Shown: positions 1-7,707 of the stretch, one piece after another
Layout: every line of letters begins with the position of its first letter
Numbering within the stretch: position 1 is the first letter of the stretch
Assembly: GCF_006386545.1 (NCBI RefSeq)
Contig: NZ_SWAR01000027.1
Coordinates: forward strand, 1-64,000
Length of the DNA stretch: 64,000 bases
Source of the DNA: Methylibium rhizosphaerae
GTDB taxonomy: Bacteria; Pseudomonadota; Gammaproteobacteria; Burkholderiales; Burkholderiaceae_C
Reading direction: 5' to 3'
Notes under the pieces: model-generated
What the model saw: the letters and a program-made list of their open reading frames with translations, nothing else
Told to the model about the DNA's origin: nothing
Database searches by the model: none
Translations under genes and position numbers: made by a program

Positions 1-154
1 CCCCTGGCAGGCACTCACCCTGCGGGCCGGGGCCGGCAAGGGCGCATGCGGGTGTTGCGCCGCTTGCCCAGGCGTCCAGCCTGGGCTGCGCACCGCGCCT
101 ACGCCTGCACCCTTGTCGGCCCCCGCGGGGGGGCCATTTCACTGACGCAGTGGA

Positions 155-787
155 CTAGAAAAGCCCTGCCTTCTCGGCTGCGCCCAAGGCGGTCTTGGCC
201 AGCGAACCGAGCTGGGCATTGATGTCGGCCGAAGGCGGGGTACTTGCCTTGGCCGTCCACAGCAGCCGGCCGCTGGCCACGTCGGTGATGCGGTTGTCGG
301 TGGCGTAGCCGGCAGTGGGCTGGCCGCCGCCGATGGGCACCGACACACCGCCTCCCACGCCGACCCGGCCGGTGCCGATGCCGAAGCCGCCGATCCCGAT
401 CGACATGCCGGGGCTCAGATCGCGGGCGGCCAGCATGACGGTGGCCGACAGCACCGCCTTCGCACCCGCCTCACGGGCCGCCGCGAAATACTGCTCGGCC
501 GGCAGCGGACGGCCAGGCTCCGGGTTGACGACCTTGGAGGCATGCACGGGCACGGCGCCGCGCGCGACCACTTCGGCCGCCAGCTGGTCCTGGCAGATCT
601 GCTTCACCACGCTTTCGAAGGCCTCGCAGGCCACCAGTACCTTCGTCCCGCGCAGCGAGGCGGTGCCCCCCAGCTGGGGGTCGACCCATTGCGCGTCGAG
701 CCGCGTCGAGGCGCAGCCTCCCACGAGCAACGCCGACACCAACGCGGTGGCGGCCAGCAGCGGGCGGGTTGCGGCGGTGGGTGACAT
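155..787 (-). CDS. Putative outer-membrane lipoprotein, DUF4136-like
   Basis: 210 aa. The N-terminus is a lipoprotein signal with lipobox LVGGC (Cys25), so the mature protein should be membrane-anchored in the periplasm. The start is well supported by an AAGGAGG Shine-Dalgarno sequence just upstream. The mature part opens with a DAQWVDP stretch typical of DUF4136-type lipoproteins, followed by an alternating alpha/beta region, a Gly-rich segment around residues 130-155 (repeated GIG/GVG units) and a C-terminal ITDVASGRLLWTAKAS motif seen in lipoproteins of this general type. No catalytic residues are recognisable and the molecular function is unknown. It is the first complete gene in the window and is transcribed with the small acidic gene 30 bp upstream, possibly as one unit. 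The DUF4136 assignment rests on overall resemblance only. Confidence 0.75.
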   Translation of the reverse strand: MSPTAATRPLLAATALVSALLVGGCASTRLDAQWVDPQLGGTASLRGTKVLVACEAFESVVKQICQDQLAAEVVARGAVPVHASKVVNPEPGRPLPAEQYFAAAREAGAKAVLSATVMLAARDLSPGMSIGIGGFGIGTGRVGVGGGVSVPIGGGQPTAGYATDNRITDVASGRLLWTAKASTPPSADINAQLGSLAKTALGAAEKAGLF

Positions 788-819
788 GGGGTCCTCCTTT
801 GCGCGTCACGCGTCAAGCG

Positions 820-993
820 TCAGTCGGATCGGTGCGGGTCTTCCGCTTCGTTGCCATCATCGTCCTTCGGGATGTCTTCCTCGAAGGCCTGCTCCGGCTG
901 TTCGTTGTCGAGTATCGGCGAGCGAGCCGGGCGTTCGGGCGGCGAGTTGCGAGTGTCGGGGTTGGACGGACCGGCGGGTTGGCGAGCGGACAT
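820..993 (-). CDS. Small acidic hypothetical protein (57 aa)
   Basis: 57-aa reading frame starting at ATG 993 with an AGGAG Shine-Dalgarno sequence correctly spaced upstream, ending in TGA at 820. The product is Pro/Asp/Glu-rich and hydrophilic: an N-terminal half rich in Pro, Arg, Asn and Ser, then an acidic tail containing EEDIPKDDDGNEAED. There is no signal peptide or membrane segment, and it is probably disordered. Codon third positions are GC-rich as in neighbouring genes. It sits directly upstream of, and on the same strand as, the lipoprotein gene. Function unknown; short acidic proteins of this type occur in related Burkholderiales. Confidence 0.6.
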   Translation of the reverse strand: MSARQPAGPSNPDTRNSPPERPARSPILDNEQPEQAFEEDIPKDDDGNEAEDPHRSD

Positions 994-1110
994 GGCGAAC
1001 TCCTGCAGTGACGGTGGGCATGCCCGCAGTGTCCTGTGCGCACGGGCCGCGCCCCATAGGGCAGCCGGCCGGCCGGCTGTCGGCAGCGGCTGACAGCCGC
1101 TGACAGCCGC

Positions 1111-1368
1111 CTATCGGTGCTTGACGTGTTCGCGGTTGAACCCGCGGGTGGGCGCGATGGTGCTCGGCAAGCCGGAAGAATTCGGATCGCACGGCGCCTG
1201 CCATTCGCGCAGCTCCTGCTCCAGCACCTTGTGCCCGTCTCGCGCTGCGATCTGGATCAGCTCGAACACGTTCACGTCGTTCACGAGGTCATGACCCAGC
1301 CCGCGCTTGAGCAGGCGGTAGATCTCCTGAACATCCTCGGTGGCTCCTGGCTTGGTGGCGTCGTTCAT
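1111..1368 (-). CDS. Conserved hypothetical protein (85 aa)
   Basis: 85-aa soluble protein. The reading frame stays open upstream to about 1779, but ATG 1368 is the sensible start because the upstream extension overlaps the divergent hydrolase gene and has shadow-frame composition. Residues 12-55 are predicted helical and amphipathic (DVQEIYRLLKRG, FELIQIAARDGHKVLEQELREW); the C-terminal 30 residues are polar and probably flexible. No catalytic motif or signal peptide is visible. It is divergent from the alpha/beta-hydrolase lipoprotein gene, the two starts being about 120 bp apart. Function unknown. Confidence 0.6.
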   Translation of the reverse strand: MNDATKPGATEDVQEIYRLLKRGLGHDLVNDVNVFELIQIAARDGHKVLEQELREWQAPCDPNSSGLPSTIAPTRGFNREHVKHR

Positions 1369-1490
1369 GGTGCGACCTTCCGGTTGCTGCGTTGCGGGAT
1401 ATCTGCATTGTGGGCGTCTGCCGTGCCTGGCACGTAAAGAAATCCCTGATCGCCTTGAACTTTCGGGCGGGCGCGCGATCTTGCAGCTCC

Positions 1491-2393
1491 ATGACGAAGG
1501 ACAGGAAATCGCCGGCCGCCCTGTGGCGGGCCGGACTGGGCGCCGTGCTGGCCACCGCAGCGCTGCTGGGCTGCGGCTCGTTCGAGGAGCAGCAGCGCAA
1601 GTGGATCTTCCAGCCCTCGAAGGAAACCTGGCGGGCCGGCGCCAGCGCCGCCGAAGGCATGGAGGACGTGTGGATCGACTTCCATTCCGCGGCCTCGGGC
1701 ACCCCGGCGCGCCTGCACGGCCTGTGGCTTGCGCAGCAGAACGCCGACGCCCCGGTGCTGCTGTACCTGCACGGCGCACGCTGGGACGTGCGGGGCAGCG
1801 CGCCGCGCATGCGCCGCATGCACGAGCTGGGCTTCTCGGTGCTGGGCATCGACTACCGGGGTTTCGGCAGGAGCACCGAGGCCCTGCCCTCGGAACTGAT
1901 GGCCTACGAGGACGCCCGCGCCGCCTGGGATTGGCTGGCGCAGAAGCACCCGACCGCGGGGCGCTATATCTTCGGCCACTCGCTGGGCGGCGCCATCGCG
2001 GTGCAACTGGCCAGCGAAGCGGGCAACGAGCTGCAGGGCCTGATGCTCGAAGGCACGTTCACCTCGATCCCTGCCGTGTTCGACACCATGAAGTGGGGCT
2101 GGCTGCCGCTGGGTCCTTTCATCACGCAGCGCTTCGATTCGGCCAGCCGCATCGCCAAGGTCAAGGCACCGGTGCTGGTGGTGCACGGCAGCGCCGACCG
2201 GCTGATCCGGCCGGAGCTCGGTCAGCAGCTGTTCGAGCAGGTGAAGGCCGAGAAGAAGAAGTGGCTGCTCATCGAGGGCGGCTCGCACCACAACACCAAT
2301 GCGCTCGGACAGGCGCAGTACCGCCAGGCGCTGGCGGAGCTGTTCGGGCTGGGGGCGAAGGCAAGAGGCGGCGCCGCGGCTGCCCTGCACTAG
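1491..2393 (+). CDS. Alpha/beta-fold serine hydrolase, lipoprotein
   Basis: 300 aa from the ATG at 1491, chosen because it places a lipoprotein signal peptide at the N-terminus (lipobox ALLGC, Cys28); the frame is open upstream to 1392 but that extension lacks signal-peptide character. The body is a classic alpha/beta hydrolase of the YfhR/BEM46-like group: oxyanion-hole region YLHGARWDVRG, GIDYRGFGRS after strand 4, nucleophile elbow GHSLGG (Ser nucleophile), LVVHGSADRLI carrying the catalytic Asp, and GGSHHNTN carrying the His. It probably acts as an esterase or thioesterase on the periplasmic face of a membrane; the substrate cannot be told. The stop codon overlaps the stop of the convergent GNAT gene. 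Confidence 0.85.
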   Translation: MTKDRKSPAALWRAGLGAVLATAALLGCGSFEEQQRKWIFQPSKETWRAGASAAEGMEDVWIDFHSAASGTPARLHGLWLAQQNADAPVLLYLHGARWDVRGSAPRMRRMHELGFSVLGIDYRGFGRSTEALPSELMAYEDARAAWDWLAQKHPTAGRYIFGHSLGGAIAVQLASEAGNELQGLMLEGTFTSIPAVFDTMKWGWLPLGPFITQRFDSASRIAKVKAPVLVVHGSADRLIRPELGQQLFEQVKAEKKKWLLIEGGSHHNTNALGQAQYRQALAELFGLGAKARGGAAAALH

Positions 2394-2827
2394 CGGGTTA
2401 GGGCGCGCTTTTGCATCAGGTACTTGACGATGCCCTGCGGGTATCCGGAGATCTGCGCCAGGGCTTCGTAGCCATGGCGGCGGTAGAACTGCGGCGCCTG
2501 GAAGCTCAGGGTCGTGAGGTAGTAGATGCAACAGCCTCGCGTCGCGGCATGCCGTTCGAAGTCCGCCAGCAGCCGCGATCCGACGCCTGAGCCGCGGTGC
2601 GCCTCGTGCACCCACAGCTGCAGCAGCTCGCAGCAGCCGCCCCAGGTGCGGCCCACGGCCCCGCCGACCACCTCGCCGCCGGCGCTTCTGGCAAACACCG
2701 CCAGCGGCCGCACTTCGCCCAGCGGCGCGGCCGCGAAGTTGTAGCCGTCGAGCCCGGCGTCGACCGCGTCCAGGGCCTCCTTCGGAGGCTGGTCGCAGAC
2801 CTCGAAGCGCGGGGAGTCGACGTTCAT
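2390..2827 (-). CDS. GNAT-family N-acetyltransferase
   Basis: 145 aa with the compact GNAT fold. The acetyl-CoA pyrophosphate-binding motif is clear as HRGSGVGSRLL (R-x-x-G-x-G, residues 78-83), preceded by the beta-4 strand LLQLWVHEAHRG and followed by FYRRHGYEALAQ near the C-terminus, the usual beta-6/alpha-4 signature. The start at ATG 2827 gives a standard-length domain; the frame continues upstream through the GFA gene but that part is a shadow. The gene lies 8 bp downstream of the GFA-family gene on the same strand, suggesting co-transcription, and overlaps the convergent hydrolase stop codon. The acceptor substrate is unknown. Confidence 0.85.
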   Translation of the reverse strand: MNVDSPRFEVCDQPPKEALDAVDAGLDGYNFAAAPLGEVRPLAVFARSAGGEVVGGAVGRTWGGCCELLQLWVHEAHRGSGVGSRLLADFERHAATRGCCIYYLTTLSFQAPQFYRRHGYEALAQISGYPQGIVKYLMQKRALTR

Positions 2828-2835
2828 CGGCCGCG

Positions 2836-3183
2836 CTACTTCGACCGACCGTCGAACGGCGTGACCTGCACGCTGGCGAGGTCGATGTCTTCGAGGCAGC
2901 GGATGTTGATGGCCGCCATGCGGTTGCCCTTGGGGTCGGTGCCCTCGCCATAGGGATGCATGCCGCACGACGGGCAGAAGCGGTGCTTGATGACGTGCTT
3001 GTTGAAGGTGTAGGTGCTGGCGTTCTCTTCCGGTGTGAGCAGCCGGAGCTGGTCACGCGGCACGAACCACATCAGCGAACCCTTGCGCTGGCAGATCGAG
3101 CAATTGCAGGAGATCACGCCCTGCGGCTCGCCGTCCACCTCGAAGGCGATGCGGCCGCAATGGCAACTTCCGCGGTGAGTCAT
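2836..3183 (-). CDS. GFA / CENP-V-domain zinc protein
   Basis: 115 aa, a full single GFA domain (the family of glutathione-dependent formaldehyde-activating enzyme Gfa). All seven zinc-ligand cysteines are visible: CHC at 7 and 9, CNCSIC at 26, 28 and 31, and CPSC at 70 and 73. Most members of the family are not formaldehyde-activating enzymes, and the two-zinc fold is often annotated simply as 'GFA family', so glutathione-adduct chemistry is possible but unproven. It is probably soluble and cytoplasmic. It is the first gene of a likely two-gene unit with the downstream GNAT gene. Confidence 0.9.
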   Translation of the reverse strand: MTHRGSCHCGRIAFEVDGEPQGVISCNCSICQRKGSLMWFVPRDQLRLLTPEENASTYTFNKHVIKHRFCPSCGMHPYGEGTDPKGNRMAAINIRCLEDIDLASVQVTPFDGRSK

Positions 3184-3334
3184 GCTGGTTCTCCTTGGGC
3201 TTCTAGGCTTCCAGGCAGGCAGGGGCGCGAGCGCGAGCTGTCCCGTTTGATCGGCCGCAGCCTACCGCAGGAGGCCTCGTCCGGAGAAGCCCCACGGCTG
3301 CCGGCGCGGCCGCATGAGGGCACGATCGCCGCCC

Positions 3335-3922
3335 ATGACCATGCACACCCCCGTTTCGAACGCCGCCGCGGTGACCGACTTCTGGTTCGGCACCGACCCC
3401 GACTACCCACAGCGCGATGCCTGGTTCCGCAAGAGCGACACCTTCGATGCGCAGATCCGCGACCGCTTCGGGCCCACCATCGAAGCCGCGCTGGCAGGCG
3501 GCCTGCACGACTGGGATGCCACGCCGCAGGGCCTGCTCGCACGCATCGTGGTGCTCGACCAGTTCACCCGCAACGCCTTTCGCGGCTCGGCGCGGGCCTT
3601 TGCGGGCGACGCCCTGGCGCTGGCCGCTGCACGGCAGCTGGCGGACGCGGGGCTCGACCGCGAGCTGCATCCGGTGTGGCGCTGTTTCGCCTACCTGCCC
3701 TTCGAGCATGCGGAAGACCTGGCGATGCAGGAGCGGTCGGTGGCGCTGTTCACCGCGCTGGCCGCGGCCGATGCCCGCTTCGAAGGCCACCTCGACTATG
3801 CACACCGGCATCACGACGTGATCCGCCGGTATGGGCGGTTTCCGCACCGCAACGCCGTGCTGGGCCGTGCCTCAACCCCGGAGGAGCTGGCCTACCTGGC
3901 ACAGCCGGGCGCCGGCTTCTAG
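3335..3922 (+). CDS. DUF924 family protein
   Basis: About 195 aa. The N-terminus carries the family hallmark VTDFWFGTD, followed by WFRKSDTFDAQIRDRFG, the LIVVLDQF-type motif (here RIVVLDQFTRNAFRG), the PFEHAEDL segment and HHDVIRRYGRFPHRN near the C-terminus. This all-helical, TPR-like family is widespread in proteobacteria and of unknown molecular function. Three in-frame starts exist (3314, 3335 and 3341); none has a convincing Shine-Dalgarno sequence, and 3335 is preferred because family members begin close to the DFWFG motif. Its 3' end overlaps the convergent acyl-CoA ligase gene by 4 bp. Confidence 0.88.
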   Translation: MTMHTPVSNAAAVTDFWFGTDPDYPQRDAWFRKSDTFDAQIRDRFGPTIEAALAGGLHDWDATPQGLLARIVVLDQFTRNAFRGSARAFAGDALALAAARQLADAGLDRELHPVWRCFAYLPFEHAEDLAMQERSVALFTALAAADARFEGHLDYAHRHHDVIRRYGRFPHRNAVLGRASTPEELAYLAQPGAGF

Positions 3923-5628
3923 GTGCCCGCGCCACCGGAGCGCTCGCGCTCCTGCAGCACCCGCCACAGCACCTTGCCCGCACCCGACTTCGGCAGCGCA
4001 TCGACGAACTCCACCACCCGCGGGTACTTGTATGCCGCCATCTGCTCGCGCGACCAGTCGATGAGGTCGGCCTCGGACACCTGGCCGCGCTGTTCGGGGC
4101 GCAGCACCACCACCGCCTTGACCGTCTCGCCGCGGTAGGCGTCCTGCGTGGCGATCACGCAGGCTTCCTGCACCGCCGGGTGCTTGTACAGCAGCAGCTC
4201 CACCTCGGCCGGCCACACCTTGAAGCCGCTCGCGTTGATCATGCGCTTGAGCCGGTCGGTGATGAAGAAGTAGCCTTCATCGTCCATGCGGCCCAGGTCG
4301 CCGGTGCGGAAGAAGCGCTCGCCGTCCACTTCGACGAACGCCGCCGCGGTGGCCTCGGGGTGGCGCCAGTAGCCTTCGAACACCATCGGCCCGCGGGTGA
4401 CGATCTCGCCCACCTCGCCCACCGGCATCTCCTTCAGCGTGACCGGATCGATGACACGGGAGTCGGTGCCGTACAGCGGGATGCCGGCGCACTGCAGCTT
4501 GGCCCGCTCGGGCGGGTTGCCATGGGTGGGCGCTGCGGTTTCGGTGAGGCCGTAGCCTTCGGCGAAGGTGAGGCCGAACTCCGCCTGCAGACGCTCGGCC
4601 ACCGCATGCGGCATCGCCGCGCCGCCGCCGCTCAGGTAGCGCAGGCTCGACAGGTCGAAGCTGCGGTAGTTGGGGCTTGCGAACAGGTCGATGATCATCG
4701 TGGGGATGCAGGTCCAGTGCGTCACCCGATGGCGCGAGATCAGGGCGCCGGCGAGCTCGCGGTCCCATCGCGGCATCAGCACCACGGTGCTGCCGCACCA
4801 CAGCGCGCAGTGCATGCCGTACATCATCCCGGTGATGTGGAACAGCGGCACCACGCCCAGGCTCACCGACTCGGCGCTGGCATGGCCCCACAAGGCGCCG
4901 CCCACCGCGTTGTGCATCAGCGTGCGGTGGTTGTGCATGCAGCCCTTGGGCAGCCCGGTGGTGCCTGAGGTGTAGGGCAGGATCGCCAGGTCGTCGGACC
5001 GCGCCTGGTGCGGCCCGGGTTGCATCCGGGCGGCCAGCGCGTCGGCCCAGCGGGTGGCGCCCAGGGGCAGCGGGTGCTCGGCCCGCAGCCACTGCTCCAT
5101 GGCGGCCGGCGGCGCGAGGCCGGGCTCGTACTGCTCGGGAAGTGCGTCGGCATAGCGGGCCACCAGCAGGTGGCGCAGGCGGTCTCCGGCCGGCAGCGCC
5201 TCGTTGGCCCGCGCGACATTGGCCGCGAGGTCGGCGCTGCAGATGGCCACCCGTGTCTGCGGGTCGGTGATGTAGTGGCCGAACTCTTCGGCCTTGTTCA
5301 TCGGGTTGACCGGCACCACCACCGCGTCGGCACGCAGGATGGCGTAGTAGGCCACCACGTACTGCGGGCAGTTCTGCATGTACAGCGCCACGCGGTCGCC
5401 GCGCTTCACGCCGGCATGCTGCTGCAGCCAGCCGGCCAGGGCCTCGCACTGGCGCTGCAGTTCGGCATAGCCGAGCGAGCGGCCGAAAAAGAGGTAAGCA
5501 GTCTTGTCCGGATAGCGGCGCGCCGCGACCTCGAGGTTGAACCACAGCGTGGTGTCGGGCACCACCAGTTCCCTGGGCAGGCGTTGCGGCCAGTGGCGCA
5601 GGTGCGGTCGATCGGCGGGAACGGGCAT
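3919..5628 (-). CDS. AMP-forming acyl-CoA synthetase (long/medium-chain fatty acid ligase family)
   Basis: 569 aa ANL-superfamily enzyme: carboxylic acid plus ATP and CoA to acyl-CoA, via an acyl-AMP. The P-loop-like motif YTSGTTGLPKG, the GYGLTE adenylate motif, the hinge TGDLG and the C-terminal catalytic-lysine motif PKSGAGKVLWR are all present, so it should be active. Length and motif pattern fit fatty-acid CoA ligases better than acetyl-CoA synthetase; chain length cannot be read from the sequence. No signal peptide, presumably cytoplasmic or membrane-associated. The long upstream open frame is a shadow of the divergent MliC/YbaY gene, so ATG 5628 is taken. The gene stands alone, with no beta-oxidation partners adjacent. 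Confidence 0.88.
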   Translation of the reverse strand: MPVPADRPHLRHWPQRLPRELVVPDTTLWFNLEVAARRYPDKTAYLFFGRSLGYAELQRQCEALAGWLQQHAGVKRGDRVALYMQNCPQYVVAYYAILRADAVVVPVNPMNKAEEFGHYITDPQTRVAICSADLAANVARANEALPAGDRLRHLLVARYADALPEQYEPGLAPPAAMEQWLRAEHPLPLGATRWADALAARMQPGPHQARSDDLAILPYTSGTTGLPKGCMHNHRTLMHNAVGGALWGHASAESVSLGVVPLFHITGMMYGMHCALWCGSTVVLMPRWDRELAGALISRHRVTHWTCIPTMIIDLFASPNYRSFDLSSLRYLSGGGAAMPHAVAERLQAEFGLTFAEGYGLTETAAPTHGNPPERAKLQCAGIPLYGTDSRVIDPVTLKEMPVGEVGEIVTRGPMVFEGYWRHPEATAAAFVEVDGERFFRTGDLGRMDDEGYFFITDRLKRMINASGFKVWPAEVELLLYKHPAVQEACVIATQDAYRGETVKAVVVLRPEQRGQVSEADLIDWSREQMAAYKYPRVVEFVDALPKSGAGKVLWRVLQERERSGGAGT

Positions 5629-5772
5629 GCAGCGGCTCCGGAAGAAACAAGGGCAGACCGGTGTACCGCAGCGCCGCCCGGGGCGCCATGGGAACGCCCC
5701 GCACCCGCCCTGTCTCCGGCGCGACAAGCCACGGCGTACGATGGCCGGCTCCTGCCACCCGAAAGACACCCG

Positions 5773-6939
5773 ATGCTCACGTCGCTGCAGCAACGCCTGG
5801 CCGCATTGGCACTGCCGTGCCTGGCGATCGGCGGCACTGCGGCCGCCGCGCCGTCGGCCCAGGTGGCCCACCGCTGCAGCGGCCAGGAACAGGTGGTGGT
5901 GCTGTACGACAACAGCGCCCGCGAGCCGGGCCGCGCGCTCGCCTGGGTGCACGACGGCACCCAGACCCACCGGCTGCCGCTGGTGCGCTCGGCCTCGGGT
6001 GCGCGCTATACCGACGGGCTGTGGTCGTGGTGGGGCAAGGGCGGCGAGGCGCGACTCGAACGCAAGGGCCGGCCGGCCCTCACCGGCTGCCGGGCCGAAC
6101 TGACGCAACGCGTGCTGATCGACCGGCGCACCCGCACCCAGTGGCTGCTGCCGCCGGCCTGGACCGAAGAGCGGGTGGACGAGACGCTGCTGCAAGGCCG
6201 CGCCGCCGAGGCCGCGCAGCCCGGCGCCCAGGTGCTTGCGCGCTACAGCGCCCGTCCCGCCGCCGCGGCCGGTGCGCCGCAGGTGCTGGCGCGGCTCCTG
6301 GTGTTCGGCACCCCCGACTGGGAGGCCCTGGCCGCGTCGCCCAGCGGCGCGGCAGCCGGTGAGCCGGTGCTGCGCACGCCGACGTGGACCTACGTCATGC
6401 ACTTGCCCCCCGCACCTGCCGCACCCGCGGGCAGCGCGAGCACGCCGGAAGGTGCCGCCTCCGAACCGACGCTGTCGCCGCCGCCGGCCGGGCAGGTCGA
6501 ACTCGAAGCGGCCGCCCACGGCCTGCGGTCGGGCCTGCAGCTGTGGGGCCGCGGTCCGCTGCTCGAAAGCTGCCGGGTGCAGGGCAGCGTGAACCATCGG
6601 GAACGTCTGGCGCTGTTGCCGGGCGACCAGCTGCAGGTGCAGCTGCTCGACCTGTCGAGCCCCGGCACGCCGCCCAAGGTGCTGGCCGAGCACCGACGCG
6701 CGGTGGGCCAGGCCCAGGTGCCGCTGCGCTTCGAGCTGCCCTGCGGGCCGGCGCCGCTGCCCGAGGGCGCGGACGCGCGCATCGTGGTGAAGGCGCGCAT
6801 CACGCGAGGCGGCCAGGTGCTGCTGGCCAGCGAAAACCCGGCACCGGTGCTCACCCAGGGGCTGCTTCACGAAGCCACCCTGCAGCTCAGCCGCATGCGC
6901 GACAAGCCGGCCCGGCCCAGCCGCGAAACCAGCCGCTGA
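5773..6939 (+). CDS. Exported two-domain protein: MliC-like plus YbaY/YscW-like
   Basis: 388 aa with a Sec signal peptide (cleavage likely after TAAAA, about residue 26). Residues 30-100 resemble the MliC/PliC C-type lysozyme inhibitor domain: HRCSGQEQVVVLYDN, then SGARYTDGLWSWWGKGGEARLE, the usual 'Y-x-W-x-KG-A-L' pattern. A Pro/Ala/Ser-rich linker at roughly 210-235 leads to a C-terminal YbaY/YscW-type domain (GSVNHRERLALLPGDQLQVQLLD and RFELPCGP), a beta-sandwich found in outer-membrane lipoproteins and secretin pilotins. The protein is not itself a lipoprotein because no lipobox Cys is present. A periplasmic role in lysozyme tolerance or envelope-protein chaperoning is inferred. Domain calls are by motif only. 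Divergent from the acyl-CoA ligase. Confidence 0.75.
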   Translation: MLTSLQQRLAALALPCLAIGGTAAAAPSAQVAHRCSGQEQVVVLYDNSAREPGRALAWVHDGTQTHRLPLVRSASGARYTDGLWSWWGKGGEARLERKGRPALTGCRAELTQRVLIDRRTRTQWLLPPAWTEERVDETLLQGRAAEAAQPGAQVLARYSARPAAAAGAPQVLARLLVFGTPDWEALAASPSGAAAGEPVLRTPTWTYVMHLPPAPAAPAGSASTPEGAASEPTLSPPPAGQVELEAAAHGLRSGLQLWGRGPLLESCRVQGSVNHRERLALLPGDQLQVQLLDLSSPGTPPKVLAEHRRAVGQAQVPLRFELPCGPAPLPEGADARIVVKARITRGGQVLLASENPAPVLTQGLLHEATLQLSRMRDKPARPSRETSR

Positions 6940-7021
6940 ACCAGCCCACAACCCTGCCCCGGCCGCGGTTGTTGGCACGCGCACGCGGGGCTATGCTGGC
7001 CGGCTCCTGCCCGCACCCACC

Positions 7022-7558
7022 ATGGCCCTGCCGCTCGCCGCTGCGTTTGCTGCCCCCAATCTCGCACCCGCCGTCATCGACGTCGAGGCCTCGGGATTCG
7101 GCCGCGACAGCTACCCGATCGAGGTGGGGCTGGCGCTCCCCGACGGCCGCTGCTGGTGCAGCCTGATCAAGCCGCTGCCGCACTGGCAGCACTGGGACGC
7201 CTCGGCCGAGTGCATGCATCACATCGAACGCGCCACGCTGCTCGACCATGGGCGCGACGCGGTGCTGGTGGCCCGCGAGCTGAACCGGCTGCTCGGCCGC
7301 CAGACCGTGTACTCCGACGGCTGGGCGCATGACTACACCTGGCTGGCCAGGCTGTATGACGGCGTGGGCGAAAGCCCGTCGTTCCGGATCGACACGCTGC
7401 GCGGCCTGCTCAGCGACGACGAAGCGGCCGTCTGGCATGCCACCAAGCAGGAGATCGCCAACGAGGTGAGGCTGGAGCGCCACCGCGCCAGCAGCGACGC
7501 CAAGCTGCTGCAACTCACCCTGCTGCAGGTGCGCACGTTGCGCCGCTCGCGGTCATAA
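7022..7558 (+). CDS. DEDD-family 3'-5' exonuclease-like protein
   Basis: 178 aa with an RNase H-like exonuclease fold. The acidic residues of the DEDD set are visible: AVIDVEASGFG (Asp and Glu of ExoI), SDGWAHDYTWL (Asp of ExoII) and HRASSDAKLL (His and Asp of ExoIII, a DEDDh arrangement). It therefore probably hydrolyses nucleic acid ends with two metal ions, as in the epsilon-subunit/RNase T family. It is shorter than DnaQ and lacks a polymerase-binding tail. It lies 82 bp after the MliC/YbaY gene and 149 bp before the ABC transporter operon. Substrate and partner are unknown. Confidence 0.75.
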   Translation: MALPLAAAFAAPNLAPAVIDVEASGFGRDSYPIEVGLALPDGRCWCSLIKPLPHWQHWDASAECMHHIERATLLDHGRDAVLVARELNRLLGRQTVYSDGWAHDYTWLARLYDGVGESPSFRIDTLRGLLSDDEAAVWHATKQEIANEVRLERHRASSDAKLLQLTLLQVRTLRRSRS

Positions 7559-7634
7559 AGCACCATGTCGGTGCGATGGCCGTCACAAATGCGGGCATGC
7601 GACGGCTCGGTGCGCACCGGAATCGAGCGATGCC

Positions 7635-7657
7635 TTGCATACAAGCCTGGCATGCAA
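7635..7657. promoter_or_regulatory. 23-bp dyad, candidate operator of the amino-acid ABC operon
   Basis: Perfect 6-bp arms TTGCAT and ATGCAA separated by 11 bp, about 50 bp upstream of the GTG start of the binding-protein gene. Spacing and AT-rich arms in a GC-rich background suggest a dimeric regulator site (GntR or LysR type), but no regulator gene is adjacent. Function is inference. Confidence 0.35.
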
Positions 7658-7707
7658 CCTGCACTGAGGAGCCGGGCCCGATGCCCGCCCCTTTCCAGGA
7701 GACACGC

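Noticed and set aside
118-135. Hairpin GGCCCCC-GCGG-GGGGGCC near the left edge as a terminator
   Set aside because: No T-run on the strand of the adjacent gene and the partner upstream of the window is unknown. Nothing else was seen in 1-154.
3919-6984. Very long minus-strand frame spanning the acyl-CoA ligase and the MliC/YbaY gene
   Set aside because: Only the part from 5628 to 3919 has ANL-family text; the upstream portion is antisense to an exported protein with a clear signal peptide.
7576-7707. Longer N-terminus of the amino-acid binding protein from ATG 7576 or 7681
   Set aside because: The GTG at 7708 has a strong ribosome-binding site and starts directly at the signal peptide; the extension also overlaps the 23-bp dyad.
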